A stretch of 64,000 nt of DNA from Aliarcobacter cibarius (GTDB lineage Bacteria > Campylobacterota > Campylobacteria > Campylobacterales > Arcobacteraceae): positions 2,272,660 through 2,336,659 of the forward strand of contig NZ_CP054051.1 of assembly GCF_013372265.1 (NCBI RefSeq). The letters run 5' to 3'. The notes under the pieces were generated by a model. That model had not been told where the DNA came from and searched no databases. It saw nothing but the letters and a program-made list of their open reading frames with translations. Made by a program: the position numbers and the translations under genes. Each line of letters begins with the position of its first letter. Position 1 is the stretch's first letter. Below, piece by piece: positions 8,815 through 17,674 of this stretch.

Positions 8815-10732
8815 AGACGAAAATAGACAAGAAAATAAGGCAGATTTTAAACAAACTAAACAAGAAAATCAAGAAAATACTGGTTCAACTGAACAAAACC
8901 AAAGTAAAAAACCTCCTTTTAAAAAGAGAAAACCTAAACCTAAATTTTTAAATAAAGATGTTCCAACAAATGGAGAGGGATGGACAAACGATTTAAAAAG
9001 AGCATATGTTATAAATGAAAAAATCCACAAAGATAGACTTAATCCTCACTACAAATTAAATTTAAACACTAATGCTAAAATTAGAATTACTCCTCTTGGT
9101 GGATTAAATGAGATTGGTGGTAATATGATGGTTGTTGAAACTGAAAATGAAGCAATCATTGTAGATGTTGGTATGAGTTTTCCAGATGGTGAAATGCATG
9201 GAGTTGATATCTTGATTCCAGATTTTTCATATCTAAGAGAAATAAAAGATAAAATTGTTGCTGTTATCATTACTCATGGACATGAAGACCATATAGGTGC
9301 AATGCCATATTTATTTAAAGAAATGCAATTCCCTATATATGGTACATCTTTACCTCTTGAAATGATTGGTTCTAAATTTGATGAACATAAAATGAGAGAG
9401 CATAGATCACTATTTAGAGCTATATCAAAAAGAACTCCAATTAAAATTGGTAATGATTTTGAAATAGAATGGATGCATATTACTCACTCTATTATTGATT
9501 CATCTGCAATTGCAATTAAAACAGCAGCTGGAACAATGATTCACACTGGAGATTTCAAAATTGACCATACACCTTACGATGGATTCCCAACAGATATTCA
9601 CAGACTTGCTCATTATGGGGAAGAGGGTGTTTTAGTTTTAACTTCTGATTCAACAAACTCTCACTCACCAGGATTTACAAAAACTGAAAAAGCAGTTGGA
9701 CCAACTTTTGAAAGAATTTTTTCTACTTCTCAAGGTAGAGTTATTATGTCAACTTTCTCTTCAAATATTCATAGAGTTGCACAGGCTATTGAAAAAGCTT
9801 TAAAATATGGAAGAAAAATTTGTGTTATTGGTAGATCTATGGAAAAAAACCTTGAAATTGCAATGAATTTAGGTTATATCAAGTTCCCTAAAGATCAATT
9901 TATTGAAGCTCATGAAGTAAATAAATATAGTGATAAAGAAGTTATGATTGTAACAACAGGAAGTCAAGGTGAATCTATGAGTGCATTGTATAGAATGGCA
10001 ATTCATGAACACAGACATGTAAAAATCAAACCTGATGATCAAATTATTTTATCTGCAAAAGCTATTCCTGGAAATGAAGGAAGTGTTTCTGAAATAATAA
10101 ACCACCTTTTAAAAGCAGGGGCTAAAGTTGCTTATCAAGATTATACAGATATTCACGTATCTGGACATGCTGCACAAGAAGAACAAAAATTAATGTTAAG
10201 ATTAATTAAACCAAAATTCTTCTTACCAGTTCATGGTGAATATAACCATGCGTTAAAACATGGAGAAACTGGTGTTGATTGTGGTGTTTTAGAAAGAAAT
10301 GTTTATGTAATGGCTGATGGCGAACAAATTGAAGTTAATCCTAAATATCTTAAAAAAGTAAGAACTGTAAAAAGTGGTAAAGTTTATATTGATAATCAGC
10401 TAAATAACAAAATTACAGATGATGTAGTAATTGATAGACAAACTATGGCTAAAGAGGGTATTGTTATGATTGTTGCTCAAATCAATGAAAATGACAGATC
10501 TTTAGCTAGTAAACCAAAAGTTGCTTCTTTTGGATTTATTTCAGATAAGCAAGATAGATTCTTTACAAACGAGATTGAAGAACTTTTAAATACATTCCTT
10601 TTAAATGCTAAACCAGGAATTTTCAAAAATAGTAGAATTTTAGAAGATGAATTAAGAAAAGTTGTAAGAAAACATTGTGTAAGAAAATACAAAAAATACC
10701 CAATGATTGTTCCTACTATATTTGTTCAATAA
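8798..10732 (+). CDS. rnj: Ribonuclease J
   Basis: Metallo-beta-lactamase / beta-CASP ribonuclease with 5'-exo and endonuclease activity, a main mRNA decay enzyme in Campylobacterota. The first ~85 residues are a charged Lys/Gln/Asn-rich extension (as known for the Helicobacter enzyme, where it is linked to helicase and ribosome contacts). The zinc site is HGHEDH at residues 160-165, with the conserved His in HTGDFK, Asp in TSDSTNS and the C-terminal HVSGHA and PVHGEY motifs of the beta-CASP fold. Length 644. It overlaps rsmA by 17 bases and is followed after 9 bases by kdsD. Confidence 0.94.
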   Translation: MEEIIKDENRQENKADFKQTKQENQENTGSTEQNQSKKPPFKKRKPKPKFLNKDVPTNGEGWTNDLKRAYVINEKIHKDRLNPHYKLNLNTNAKIRITPLGGLNEIGGNMMVVETENEAIIVDVGMSFPDGEMHGVDILIPDFSYLREIKDKIVAVIITHGHEDHIGAMPYLFKEMQFPIYGTSLPLEMIGSKFDEHKMREHRSLFRAISKRTPIKIGNDFEIEWMHITHSIIDSSAIAIKTAAGTMIHTGDFKIDHTPYDGFPTDIHRLAHYGEEGVLVLTSDSTNSHSPGFTKTEKAVGPTFERIFSTSQGRVIMSTFSSNIHRVAQAIEKALKYGRKICVIGRSMEKNLEIAMNLGYIKFPKDQFIEAHEVNKYSDKEVMIVTTGSQGESMSALYRMAIHEHRHVKIKPDDQIILSAKAIPGNEGSVSEIINHLLKAGAKVAYQDYTDIHVSGHAAQEEQKLMLRLIKPKFFLPVHGEYNHALKHGETGVDCGVLERNVYVMADGEQIEVNPKYLKKVRTVKSGKVYIDNQLNNKITDDVVIDRQTMAKEGIVMIVAQINENDRSLASKPKVASFGFISDKQDRFFTNEIEELLNTFLLNAKPGIFKNSRILEDELRKVVRKHCVRKYKKYPMIVPTIFVQ

Positions 10733-10741
10733 GGAATTTTT

Positions 10742-11704
10742 ATGAACTACAAAGAGATAGTAAAAGAAGTTTTACTAACTGAAGCAAAAGAGTTAGAAAG
10801 AGCCTCATACTCTATCTCTTTTGATATTGAAAATATTGTAAATCTTATAATAAAATCTAAGGGCAAGCTTATCGTTACTGGAGTAGGGAAATCTGGTTTA
10901 GTTGGTGCTAAAATTGCAGCAACTTTAGCAAGTACAGGGACTAGTTCTTTCTTTCTTCATCCTACTGAAGCTATGCATGGTGATTTAGGAATGATTGGTA
11001 AAGATGATGTTGTTCTTGCAATATCATATAGTGGAGAGAGTGAAGAACTTATACAAATACTACCTCACTTAAAAAGATTGAATGTTCCTTTAATTGCTAT
11101 GGCAAAAGATTCTAATTCTACTTTAGCAAAATATTCAGACTATTTTATGAATATTTTTGTACAAAAAGAGGCTTGTCCTTTAGATACTGCTCCAACATCT
11201 TCAACTACTTTAACTATGGCTATGGGAGATGCTCTTGCTGTTTGTTTAATGAAAAAAAGAAATTTCAAAAAAGAAGATTTTGCATCATTTCATCCTGGAG
11301 GAAGTCTTGGTAAAAAACTTTTCATTAAAGTTCAAGATCTATTAAGAAAAGATAATCTTCCTATTGTTTCACGTGAAACAAAACTAAAAGATGCAATTAT
11401 TACAATGAGTGAAGGGCGATTAGGTTCTGTTATAATTATAGATGAAGAAAGTAGGGTAGTTGGTATACTGAGTGATGGAGATTTAAGAAGAGCACTTATG
11501 AAAGAAAATTTTTCTTTAGATTGTAATGTTGAAGAAATTGCAACACTAAATCCAAGAACATTTGACGATGAAAATCTTCTTGCAAGTGATGCATTACAAA
11601 TAATTGAGAATTATAAAATTCAAGTATTAATTATTACAAATAAAGAGAAAAAACTAGTTGGGATATTACATATCCATGACTTAATTGAAGCAGGTATAAA
11701 ATGA
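10742..11704 (+). CDS. kdsD: Arabinose-5-phosphate isomerase KdsD/KpsF
   Basis: Interconverts ribulose-5-phosphate and arabinose-5-phosphate, the first step to KDO for lipopolysaccharide. Residues ~30-185 are an SIS sugar-isomerase domain (GVGKSGLVGAKIAATLASTG, then SYSGESEEL and TSSTTLTMAMGDAL). Two CBS domains fill ~205-320. Length 320 is normal. The DNA from 11364 to 11381, coding for IVSRETK at the start of the first CBS domain, is a perfect 18-bp palindrome matching parS (see separate entry). The gene overlaps the next by four bases (ATGA). Confidence 0.93.
   Translation: MNYKEIVKEVLLTEAKELERASYSISFDIENIVNLIIKSKGKLIVTGVGKSGLVGAKIAATLASTGTSSFFLHPTEAMHGDLGMIGKDDVVLAISYSGESEELIQILPHLKRLNVPLIAMAKDSNSTLAKYSDYFMNIFVQKEACPLDTAPTSSTTLTMAMGDALAVCLMKKRNFKKEDFASFHPGGSLGKKLFIKVQDLLRKDNLPIVSRETKLKDAIITMSEGRLGSVIIIDEESRVVGILSDGDLRRALMKENFSLDCNVEEIATLNPRTFDDENLLASDALQIIENYKIQVLIITNKEKKLVGILHIHDLIEAGIK
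11364..11381. other. parS-like ParB-binding site inside kdsD
   Basis: TTGTTTCACGTGAAACAA is an 18-bp perfect palindrome whose inner 16 bases equal the general bacterial parS consensus TGTTNCACGTGAAACA. It lies within the kdsD coding sequence, as many chromosomal parS sites do, about 52 kb from the putative oriC at the right edge. parA and parB are not in the window. Confidence 0.82.
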
Positions 11705-12513
11705 AAAAAGATTTAGATAAAAAAGAAATTTATGAGATAGTTAGATTAAATAAATTCATATCTCATAATAGTAATTACTCAAGAAGAGAAGCAGATAAAA
11801 TTATTGCTGATGGTCTTGTAAGAGTAAACAATAAAGTTATTACAGATTTAGCAACAAAAGTTAAAACAACTGATAAAGTTGAAATAGGTAAAAAGATTGT
11901 AAAAGAAGACAAAAATAGAATGTACACTGTTATTGTTTATAACAAGCCAAAAGGTGAATTGGTTACTAAGAGTGATCCACAAGGAAGAAAAACTATTTAT
12001 GATGGTTTAGAAGCAAAATACAAGCACTTTTTAAGTGTAGGTAGATTGGACTATGCCAGTGAAGGATTATTGCTTTTAAGTGATAGTGTAGACGTTGTAA
12101 ATGCATTAATGCATTCAAATTTAGAAAGAGTATATAAAGTTAAAGTTAATGGCTTTATCACACCATCTGTTGAAGAAGCAATGCAACATGGAATAGCTAT
12201 TGAAGATGCTAGAAAAGGTGCATTTGCTAAAACAGCTATTAAATCTATGACTTTTGCTCCATTTTTAGCTTATGATATACAAACAAATGGTGAAAAATTT
12301 TCGAAACTAAAAGTAGTAATAAGTGAAGGTAAAAATAGAGAATTAAGAAGATTCTTTGCACACTTTAATTTAGATGTTATGGATTTAAAAAGAGTAGAGT
12401 ATGGTGGAATTAGCCTAAATAATCTTCCAACAGGTAAATCAAGATTTTTAACAAAAGAAGAGTATAAAAATTTAAGAATCTTTTTAAACGAAGAAAATGA
12501 TAGATCTATCTAA
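11701..12513 (+). CDS. RsuA/RluB-family rRNA pseudouridine synthase
   Basis: Converts a uridine of rRNA to pseudouridine. An S4 RNA-binding domain comes first (RLNKFISHNSNYSRREADKII, about 13-60), followed by the synthase domain with the catalytic motif GRLDYASEGLLLLS near 113-126 (the Asp is the nucleophile). The late EGKNRELRRFFAHF motif is typical of the RsuA/RluB/RluE/RluF branch. The exact target cannot be set by eye; RluB (23S) is the common annotation for this size. Overlaps kdsD by 4 and rarA by 17 bases. Confidence 0.88.
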   Translation: MKKDLDKKEIYEIVRLNKFISHNSNYSRREADKIIADGLVRVNNKVITDLATKVKTTDKVEIGKKIVKEDKNRMYTVIVYNKPKGELVTKSDPQGRKTIYDGLEAKYKHFLSVGRLDYASEGLLLLSDSVDVVNALMHSNLERVYKVKVNGFITPSVEEAMQHGIAIEDARKGAFAKTAIKSMTFAPFLAYDIQTNGEKFSKLKVVISEGKNRELRRFFAHFNLDVMDLKRVEYGGISLNNLPTGKSRFLTKEEYKNLRIFLNEENDRSI

Positions 12514-13708
12514 TAAATATAGACCAACATCTCTTGATACATTTGTTGGTCAATCTCATATTATAGGTAAAGATAAAGCCCTTTACAAACTTATAAAACA
12601 AAAAGATATCCCCCATCTTTTTTTCTATGGTAAACCAGGAACTGGTAAAACAACTTTAGCCAAAATAATTGCAAAAGAGATAAATACAGATTATTTTTAT
12701 TTTAATGCAACAACTATAAAGGTGGAAGATTTAAGAAAAGTATTTGATAGATATAAAAATAGTTTTGTTAAGCCTTTAATTTTTATTGACGAAGTTCACA
12801 GACTATCAAAAAATCAACAAGAAGTACTTTTACCAATAATGGAAAATTATGATGCAATAATAATTGGAGCTAGTACAGAGAATCCATTTTTTACATTAAC
12901 AAGTGCTATCAGGTCAAGATCATTTTTATATGAGTTTCTACCATTTAATTATGATGAATTACTTGATATACTTAATAAAGTTTTCAAAGATGTTGATATA
13001 AAAATAGATAAAGAATCGATTGATTACTTAATCTATTCAAGTTCTGGAGATGCTAGAGCAATGCTCACTTTATTAAATTTTGCATATAAAGTAAATAATC
13101 AAGTTGATATAAATATTTTAAGAGAACTTAGAAAAAATATTATTGGAGATGGAGTTAGTTCTAGCAGTTCTCACTACGATTTAGCAAGTGCAATGATAAA
13201 ATCTTTACGTGGATCAAATATAGATGCTGCATTATATTACATGGCCAGATTGATCGAAGGTGGTGAAAGTGTTGATTTTATAACCAGAAGATTTGTTATA
13301 TTTGCTAGTGAAGATATTGGAAATGCAAATCCTAATGCATTAAATCTTGCTGTTTCAACTATGTTAGCTTGTAACAAAATAGGGTATCCAGAATCAAGAA
13401 TTATACTTTCACAATGTGCAATTTATTTAGCATCTAGCCCAAAATCAAATAGTGCTTATAAAGCAATCAACAGTGCCTTAGAAACTATAAAAAATGGTAA
13501 AATACTTGATATACCAAAACATCTTGATTCTCAACATATTGGATATTTATATCCACATGATTTTGGTGGATATGTAGAACAAGAGTATATCAAGGAAAAT
13601 ATAGAATTTTATAATTCACTTAATATAGGTTTTGAGAAAACGCTAAATGAATGGATAAATAAAATAAAGTCTGTTAATAAAGGAGATAAAGATAATGGAG
13701 TATTATAG
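12497..13708 (+). CDS. rarA: Replication-associated recombination protein A (RarA/MgsA)
   Basis: Clamp-loader-like AAA+ ATPase that acts at stalled replication forks. Walker A is GKPGTGKTT (about residues 45-53), Walker B is IFIDEVHR, and the arginine-finger region is SAIRSRSF. The C-terminal half (GDGVSSSSSHYDLASAMIKSLRGSNIDAALYYMARLIEGGE) is the conserved tetramerisation part of the RarA/WRNIP1 family. Length 403 is normal. It is buried in the operon, overlapping the genes on both sides. Confidence 0.93.
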   Translation: MIDLSNKYRPTSLDTFVGQSHIIGKDKALYKLIKQKDIPHLFFYGKPGTGKTTLAKIIAKEINTDYFYFNATTIKVEDLRKVFDRYKNSFVKPLIFIDEVHRLSKNQQEVLLPIMENYDAIIIGASTENPFFTLTSAIRSRSFLYEFLPFNYDELLDILNKVFKDVDIKIDKESIDYLIYSSSGDARAMLTLLNFAYKVNNQVDINILRELRKNIIGDGVSSSSSHYDLASAMIKSLRGSNIDAALYYMARLIEGGESVDFITRRFVIFASEDIGNANPNALNLAVSTMLACNKIGYPESRIILSQCAIYLASSPKSNSAYKAINSALETIKNGKILDIPKHLDSQHIGYLYPHDFGGYVEQEYIKENIEFYNSLNIGFEKTLNEWINKIKSVNKGDKDNGVL

Positions 13709-14207
13709 TTGGATTTTGACATTTCACGTTGTATCATTTATGTCATGGATGGCTATGTTATTTTATCTACCAAGATTATTTGTATATCATGTTGAAAATA
13801 TTGATAAAAAAGAGTTTGTTGAAGTAGTAAAAATACAAGAGTACAAAATATATAAATATATTGGTAATCCAGCAATGTGGACTACTATCTTAAGTGGTAT
13901 AACCATGCTTATTTTAAATAATTCTCTTTTAACACAAGATTGGATGTATGCAAAGATCTTTATGCTTATTTTACTGGTTGCTTATTCATTATCACTAGAG
14001 TATTATAGAAAACAACTAGAGAAAAATGAGTGTAAGAAAAGTGGTAAATTTTTTAGAATGTATAATGAACAACCAACTATGTTAGCAATATTGATTGTTG
14101 GATATGTAATAACAAAAAATTTTTCAATACTATTTTCTTTAATAATAATTGCACTTTTTACATTTATTTCATATATGATTCTAAAACCAAAAAAGGCTAA
14201 AAATTGA
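13695..14207 (+). CDS. hemJ: Protoporphyrinogen oxidase HemJ
   Basis: Integral membrane enzyme that oxidises protoporphyrinogen IX in heme synthesis (HemJ/UPF0093 family). It has about four membrane helices, with the conserved His near the N-terminus (ILTFHVVSFMSWMAMLFYLPRLFVYH) and the conserved GNPAMWTTILSG segment. It uses the rarA-internal AAAGGAG as ribosome site and overlaps rarA by 14 bases. The protein is 170 residues; the family is usually 140-180. Heme demand is high in this cell, as the cytochrome cluster at 42-44 kb shows. Confidence 0.85.
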   Translation: MEYYSWILTFHVVSFMSWMAMLFYLPRLFVYHVENIDKKEFVEVVKIQEYKIYKYIGNPAMWTTILSGITMLILNNSLLTQDWMYAKIFMLILLVAYSLSLEYYRKQLEKNECKKSGKFFRMYNEQPTMLAILIVGYVITKNFSILFSLIIIALFTFISYMILKPKKAKN

Positions 14208-15601
14208 AATTTGAAAAATATTATCTATTAGATACAAACATACTATTGGAAGATGCTACAAATATATTTAGATTAAGTGATGAATCAAAAAATCTAATAA
14301 TATTAACAGAAACTGTTTTAGATGAAATTGATACTAAAAAAAGTGGGTTTGAAGAGATAAATTTTCAAGCTAGAGAGTTTGCAAGAATATTAGAAAATTC
14401 AAAAATAGTTAGTTCTTCAAAATTTAATGATAAAAAAATTATTAGATTAAATATATTAAATGAATACAATACAGTAGTTGATATAGTATCAAAAGATGAA
14501 TATATTTCATCATCTAAAAACATTTCATTAAACATATTAAATGATAGAAAGATTTTAGAAATAGCAAATGAAATACAAGAGTATTATGAAGAGAAAATTA
14601 TCTTTATTTCTATGGATATTATGGCTAGAACAAGAGCAATAAGTCTTGATATAAAAAGTGACGCACTTCATGGTAAAGAATCTATAGATTTTGATTATAA
14701 CTTTATCAGAAACATAGAAATAAACTTTGAAGATCTCGAATTCTTAGACAATAAAGATATTAACAATTTTGATAAAGAATATAGTGTAGATCAATTTTCT
14801 TATTGTTTTAAAGTAAAAAATTCAGATCAAGTTGTACTAGCTTCAATAGAAAATAAAAAGATAAAAATTCTAGATGAAGAAGAAGTTAGAAATCAAATAA
14901 TCACACCTTTAAATAAAGAACAACTATTTTTCTCAAATGCGATAATTAGTCACTTCTATAACGTTTTAATTATAGAAGCAAAAGCAGGTAGTGGTAAAAC
15001 ATTACTTGCTCTTAGCGGCGCATTAAAACTTGTTAAACAGAAACTTTATCAAAAAATTATATATATAAGAAACTCTATTGAATCATTAGATAAAGGTGAA
15101 GATGTTGGATATTTGCCTGGTTTAGAAGAAAAGTTTAGAATATATAATCACCCTTTAATGGATAGCTTAGATTATATTGTAAGAAGTGAACACAAAAGAA
15201 AAAGAAATAAAAAACTAGATACCCCATATACACCACTTGAAGATAGTGAAGTTAATGCAAGAGTTGAACAGTTAATTTCAACATATGGAATAGAAACAAT
15301 GTGGGTTGGTGAAATGAGAGGAAGAACATTATCTAATAGTTTTATTATAATTGATGAAGCACAAAATATGTCAAATAAAACTATGCAAATGGTATTATCA
15401 AGAATCGATAGCAGTTGTAAAGTTGTAATTCTTGGTTCTAACAAACAAATAGACAATTTCTATGTAAATAAATATACAAATGCTCTAACAACATTGCTTA
15501 AATCAACAAAGAATGAAAATAACTTTGTAAATATATTTGCAATTAAACTAGAGAAAGTTCTCAGAGGTCCAATAACAGAATGGGCAGAAACAATATTTTA
15601 A
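14204..15601 (+). CDS. PIN-PhoH fusion ATPase/ribonuclease
   Basis: Two-domain protein of the PhoH2 type. Residues ~1-150 form a PIN nuclease domain (YLLDTNILLEDA with the first acidic residue, then LTETVLDEIDTKK, and acidic residues in ISMDIMARTRA). Residues ~235-465 form a PhoH ATPase with Walker A EAKAGSGKTLL, Walker B FIIIDEAQNMS and the GSNKQID sensor. PhoH2 proteins are RNA helicase-ribonucleases. It starts at TTG 14204, giving a TTGA overlap with the hemJ stop, with AAAGG seven bases upstream. Last gene of the rsmA operon. Confidence 0.88.
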   Translation: MKFEKYYLLDTNILLEDATNIFRLSDESKNLIILTETVLDEIDTKKSGFEEINFQAREFARILENSKIVSSSKFNDKKIIRLNILNEYNTVVDIVSKDEYISSSKNISLNILNDRKILEIANEIQEYYEEKIIFISMDIMARTRAISLDIKSDALHGKESIDFDYNFIRNIEINFEDLEFLDNKDINNFDKEYSVDQFSYCFKVKNSDQVVLASIENKKIKILDEEEVRNQIITPLNKEQLFFSNAIISHFYNVLIIEAKAGSGKTLLALSGALKLVKQKLYQKIIYIRNSIESLDKGEDVGYLPGLEEKFRIYNHPLMDSLDYIVRSEHKRKRNKKLDTPYTPLEDSEVNARVEQLISTYGIETMWVGEMRGRTLSNSFIIIDEAQNMSNKTMQMVLSRIDSSCKVVILGSNKQIDNFYVNKYTNALTTLLKSTKNENNFVNIFAIKLEKVLRGPITEWAETIF

Positions 15602-15615
15602 AATAGTTCTAATAA

Positions 15616-15655
15616 AATACTAAAGTATTCCTAAAAATTATAAATGTGATATAAT
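15616..15655 (+). promoter_or_regulatory. Antitoxin-gene promoter with a palindromic possible operator
   Basis: A good -10 box TATAAT lies at 15650-15655 and a Shine-Dalgarno AAAGGA precedes the start at 15683. Around the -35 position is an inverted repeat AATACT-aa-AGTATT (15616-15629). Phd/YefM antitoxins repress their own genes by binding short palindromes, so this is a plausible self-operator; that part is inference. Confidence 0.5.
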
Positions 15656-15682
15656 ACACAATAAAATTTGTAAAGGAATACA

Positions 15683-16045
15683 ATGTCACTTCTACAATAT
15701 AGCTCAAAAGAGATGTTTTCAGCCACTGATTTAGTTAGAAAAAATAAATTCATTTTTGATAAATTAAATAATAAAGAAATAGAAAAAGCCGTAATATTAA
15801 GAGATGGTAAACCATCAGCAATTCTTCTTGATTTTAATGAATATGAAAGAATTATTGAAGATTATATAAACTTTAAAAATAATAAAGATTTTGTATCAAA
15901 CAAAAAAACTTCTATTACAAAAAACAATGATATAAGTGATGATGAATACAAAGCAGCTTTACTAGAAATAGAAAAAATAGGCAAAAATTCAGAAGATGAT
16001 AAAAAAGTAGATAAATCCGAGGCTTTAAAAGATTTCTGGAATTAA
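15683..16045 (+). CDS. Phd/YefM-like antitoxin-type DNA-binding protein, without toxin
   Basis: Residues ~5-65 match the Phd/YefM antitoxin fold: a start like MFSATDLVRKNKFIFDKLNN, then EKAVILRDGKPSAILLDFNEYERI, the strand-helix typical of the family. The C-terminal half is a long charged, low-complexity stretch (Lys/Asp/Glu/Ser/Asn) that could be the disordered toxin-binding tail. No toxin gene (RelE, Doc, PIN) follows: the next gene is a convergent AsnB-like gene 29 bases away. It has its own promoter. It may be an orphan antitoxin, or a standing transcriptional regulator in its own right. Confidence 0.72.
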   Translation: MSLLQYSSKEMFSATDLVRKNKFIFDKLNNKEIEKAVILRDGKPSAILLDFNEYERIIEDYINFKNNKDFVSNKKTSITKNNDISDDEYKAALLEIEKIGKNSEDDKKVDKSEALKDFWN

Positions 16046-16048
16046 CTA

Positions 16049-16072
16049 AGAATGTTTCCCGTGAAACATTCT
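16049..16072. other. parS-like palindrome in the convergent gap before the AsnB-like gene
   Basis: TGTTTCCCGTGAAACA (16053-16068) differs from the parS consensus at one central base, and the flanks extend the inverted repeat to 10-bp arms (AGAATGTTTC / GAAACATTCT, four-base middle). It fills the 29-base gap between the antitoxin gene and the convergent AsnB-like gene. There is no U-run on either side, which makes a plain terminator less likely, though the arms could also fold as an RNA hairpin. It is 4.7 kb from the perfect site in kdsD and about 48 kb from oriC. Confidence 0.65.
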
Positions 16073-16074
16073 AA

Positions 16075-17670
16075 TTATTGTAAATAAGTTTTTCTATACC
16101 ACAAAGAAAAAATAAATAAAGAATATAAATGTTGTTTAAACTTATTTGAACTAGCTAGTGAATAAATATGTCTCAAATAAACTTCATTGAAAAATTTTGT
16201 TTCTTTATTTACTTCCAATATTATTCCTAATATTGAATCACCAAATTCACTTTGTAACCATTCATTATAAGGTGAATTAAAACCTTTCTTAACTCTATTA
16301 ATTATTTCAGTAGGTATATATTTTTGTGCAATATTTTTTAGTAAATATTTATTTGTATTACCAACTTTAATGTCGCTATTTATACTAAAAACATACTTCA
16401 ATATATCATTATCTAAAAAAGGTGTATGAATCTCTAAAGAATTAGAACTAGATGCTATATAAGCTTTTGTTAAAACTGGATTAGAAACCCAAAGTTTTAA
16501 ATCTATATAACTCATCCAATCAACTGGATCTTTTTTAGGATTTTCACTTTTGAATGTTGGTACATTTACAAACAATTTTTTCTTTTGTATATCGTTAAAT
16601 ATTTCACCAAATGAATTATAAACTGTTTGCTTTTTAACAACTCTTCTTAAATATTCACTCTCTTTAGTATTATTTTGTAAAGCTCCAATAATTTCATCTA
16701 AAAATGAAAATTGTTCATCACTTAAAGAATCTCTAAATTTATAATATTTAAGAAATTTTGAATAATTATCATAACCTAAGAATAACTCATCTGCACCTTC
16801 TCCAGATAACAATTTATTAACACCAAATTGATTTACATTTTTTAGTAAAATATTTAAAGGAATTGATGCACTATCACCATGAGGTTCATCAAAATGATCT
16901 AATGTACTATAAAAATTATCTATATATGTTTTTTTATCAATAATAACTTCGTGATGATTTGAACCAATATATTTTGAAGTAATCTTTGCAAAATCTAATT
17001 CACAATAGTTTTTATATTCACTATAACCTATAGAAAATGTATCGATTTTTTTACCAGAAATTTTTGTATAAATTGCAGAAACTAAAGAACTATCAACACC
17101 ACCACTTAAAAGTGCACTAGGAGATGATATTAGACGTTTTTCAATAGAAGTAAATAAAAGCTCTTCTAAATCATTTAAAGCTCTATTTTCATCATTTATG
17201 GCTTTATATGTGTTGATTTTAAAATACTTTTTCTTTATCAACTCTTTATGTGGTTCATAAACTAAATAAGTAGCTTCTTCGAGTTTATAAATATCTTTAT
17301 AAAATGTATCTTCACCAAAAGTTGAGAAATACTGCATATACTTACTAAGCGCAACTTTATTAATCTTAGGTATATATGAGATTTGACTTAGAATTTCTCT
17401 AATAGAAGATGAAAAAATAAATTTGTCATCTTTAATAGTATAAAATAAAGGAATATTTCCAAACCTATCTCTTGCACAAAAATATATGTTTTTAACTTTA
17501 TCTAAAATACAAAATGAAAAAACTCCATCTAATTTTGATACAAAATCAAAACCAAAATTTTTATATAAATGTTCAATAATTAGAAATTCATCATCAAAAC
17601 TAAAAATATTTTTATTATAAATTTCACCTTCAAAATATATAACTAAATCATCAAAATCAATCTTTTTCAT
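16075..17670 (-). CDS. AsnB-like amidotransferase with truncated, Cys-less glutaminase domain
   Basis: Related to glutamine-dependent asparagine synthetase. The synthetase half is intact, with the ATP PP-loop LLSGGVDSS at 188-195 and LSGEGADELFLGYD further on. The N-terminal glutaminase domain is cut short: the protein starts at what is residue ~65 of normal AsnB (FEGEIYNK equals the usual NGEIYN). The N-terminal Cys nucleophile is therefore absent and the Asn of NGE is Glu. An in-frame TAA lies four codons upstream of the ATG, so no longer start exists. It may use free ammonia or act on another acyl-adenylate substrate (some sugar or peptide amidotransferases look like this). Four bases after the AEC carrier gene. 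Confidence 0.75.
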   Translation of the reverse strand: MKKIDFDDLVIYFEGEIYNKNIFSFDDEFLIIEHLYKNFGFDFVSKLDGVFSFCILDKVKNIYFCARDRFGNIPLFYTIKDDKFIFSSSIREILSQISYIPKINKVALSKYMQYFSTFGEDTFYKDIYKLEEATYLVYEPHKELIKKKYFKINTYKAINDENRALNDLEELLFTSIEKRLISSPSALLSGGVDSSLVSAIYTKISGKKIDTFSIGYSEYKNYCELDFAKITSKYIGSNHHEVIIDKKTYIDNFYSTLDHFDEPHGDSASIPLNILLKNVNQFGVNKLLSGEGADELFLGYDNYSKFLKYYKFRDSLSDEQFSFLDEIIGALQNNTKESEYLRRVVKKQTVYNSFGEIFNDIQKKKLFVNVPTFKSENPKKDPVDWMSYIDLKLWVSNPVLTKAYIASSSNSLEIHTPFLDNDILKYVFSINSDIKVGNTNKYLLKNIAQKYIPTEIINRVKKGFNSPYNEWLQSEFGDSILGIILEVNKETKFFNEVYLRHIYSLASSNKFKQHLYSLFIFSLWYRKTYLQ

Positions 17671-17674
17671 AAAA

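Noticed and set aside
16049..16072. The palindrome as a plain bidirectional terminator
   Set aside because: No U-run on either strand and a 15 of 16 match to parS; terminator use is not excluded but is less likely.
15683..17670. The AsnB-like protein as the toxin of the Phd/YefM-like antitoxin
   Set aside because: It is on the opposite strand, convergent, and a recognisable amidotransferase-type enzyme.
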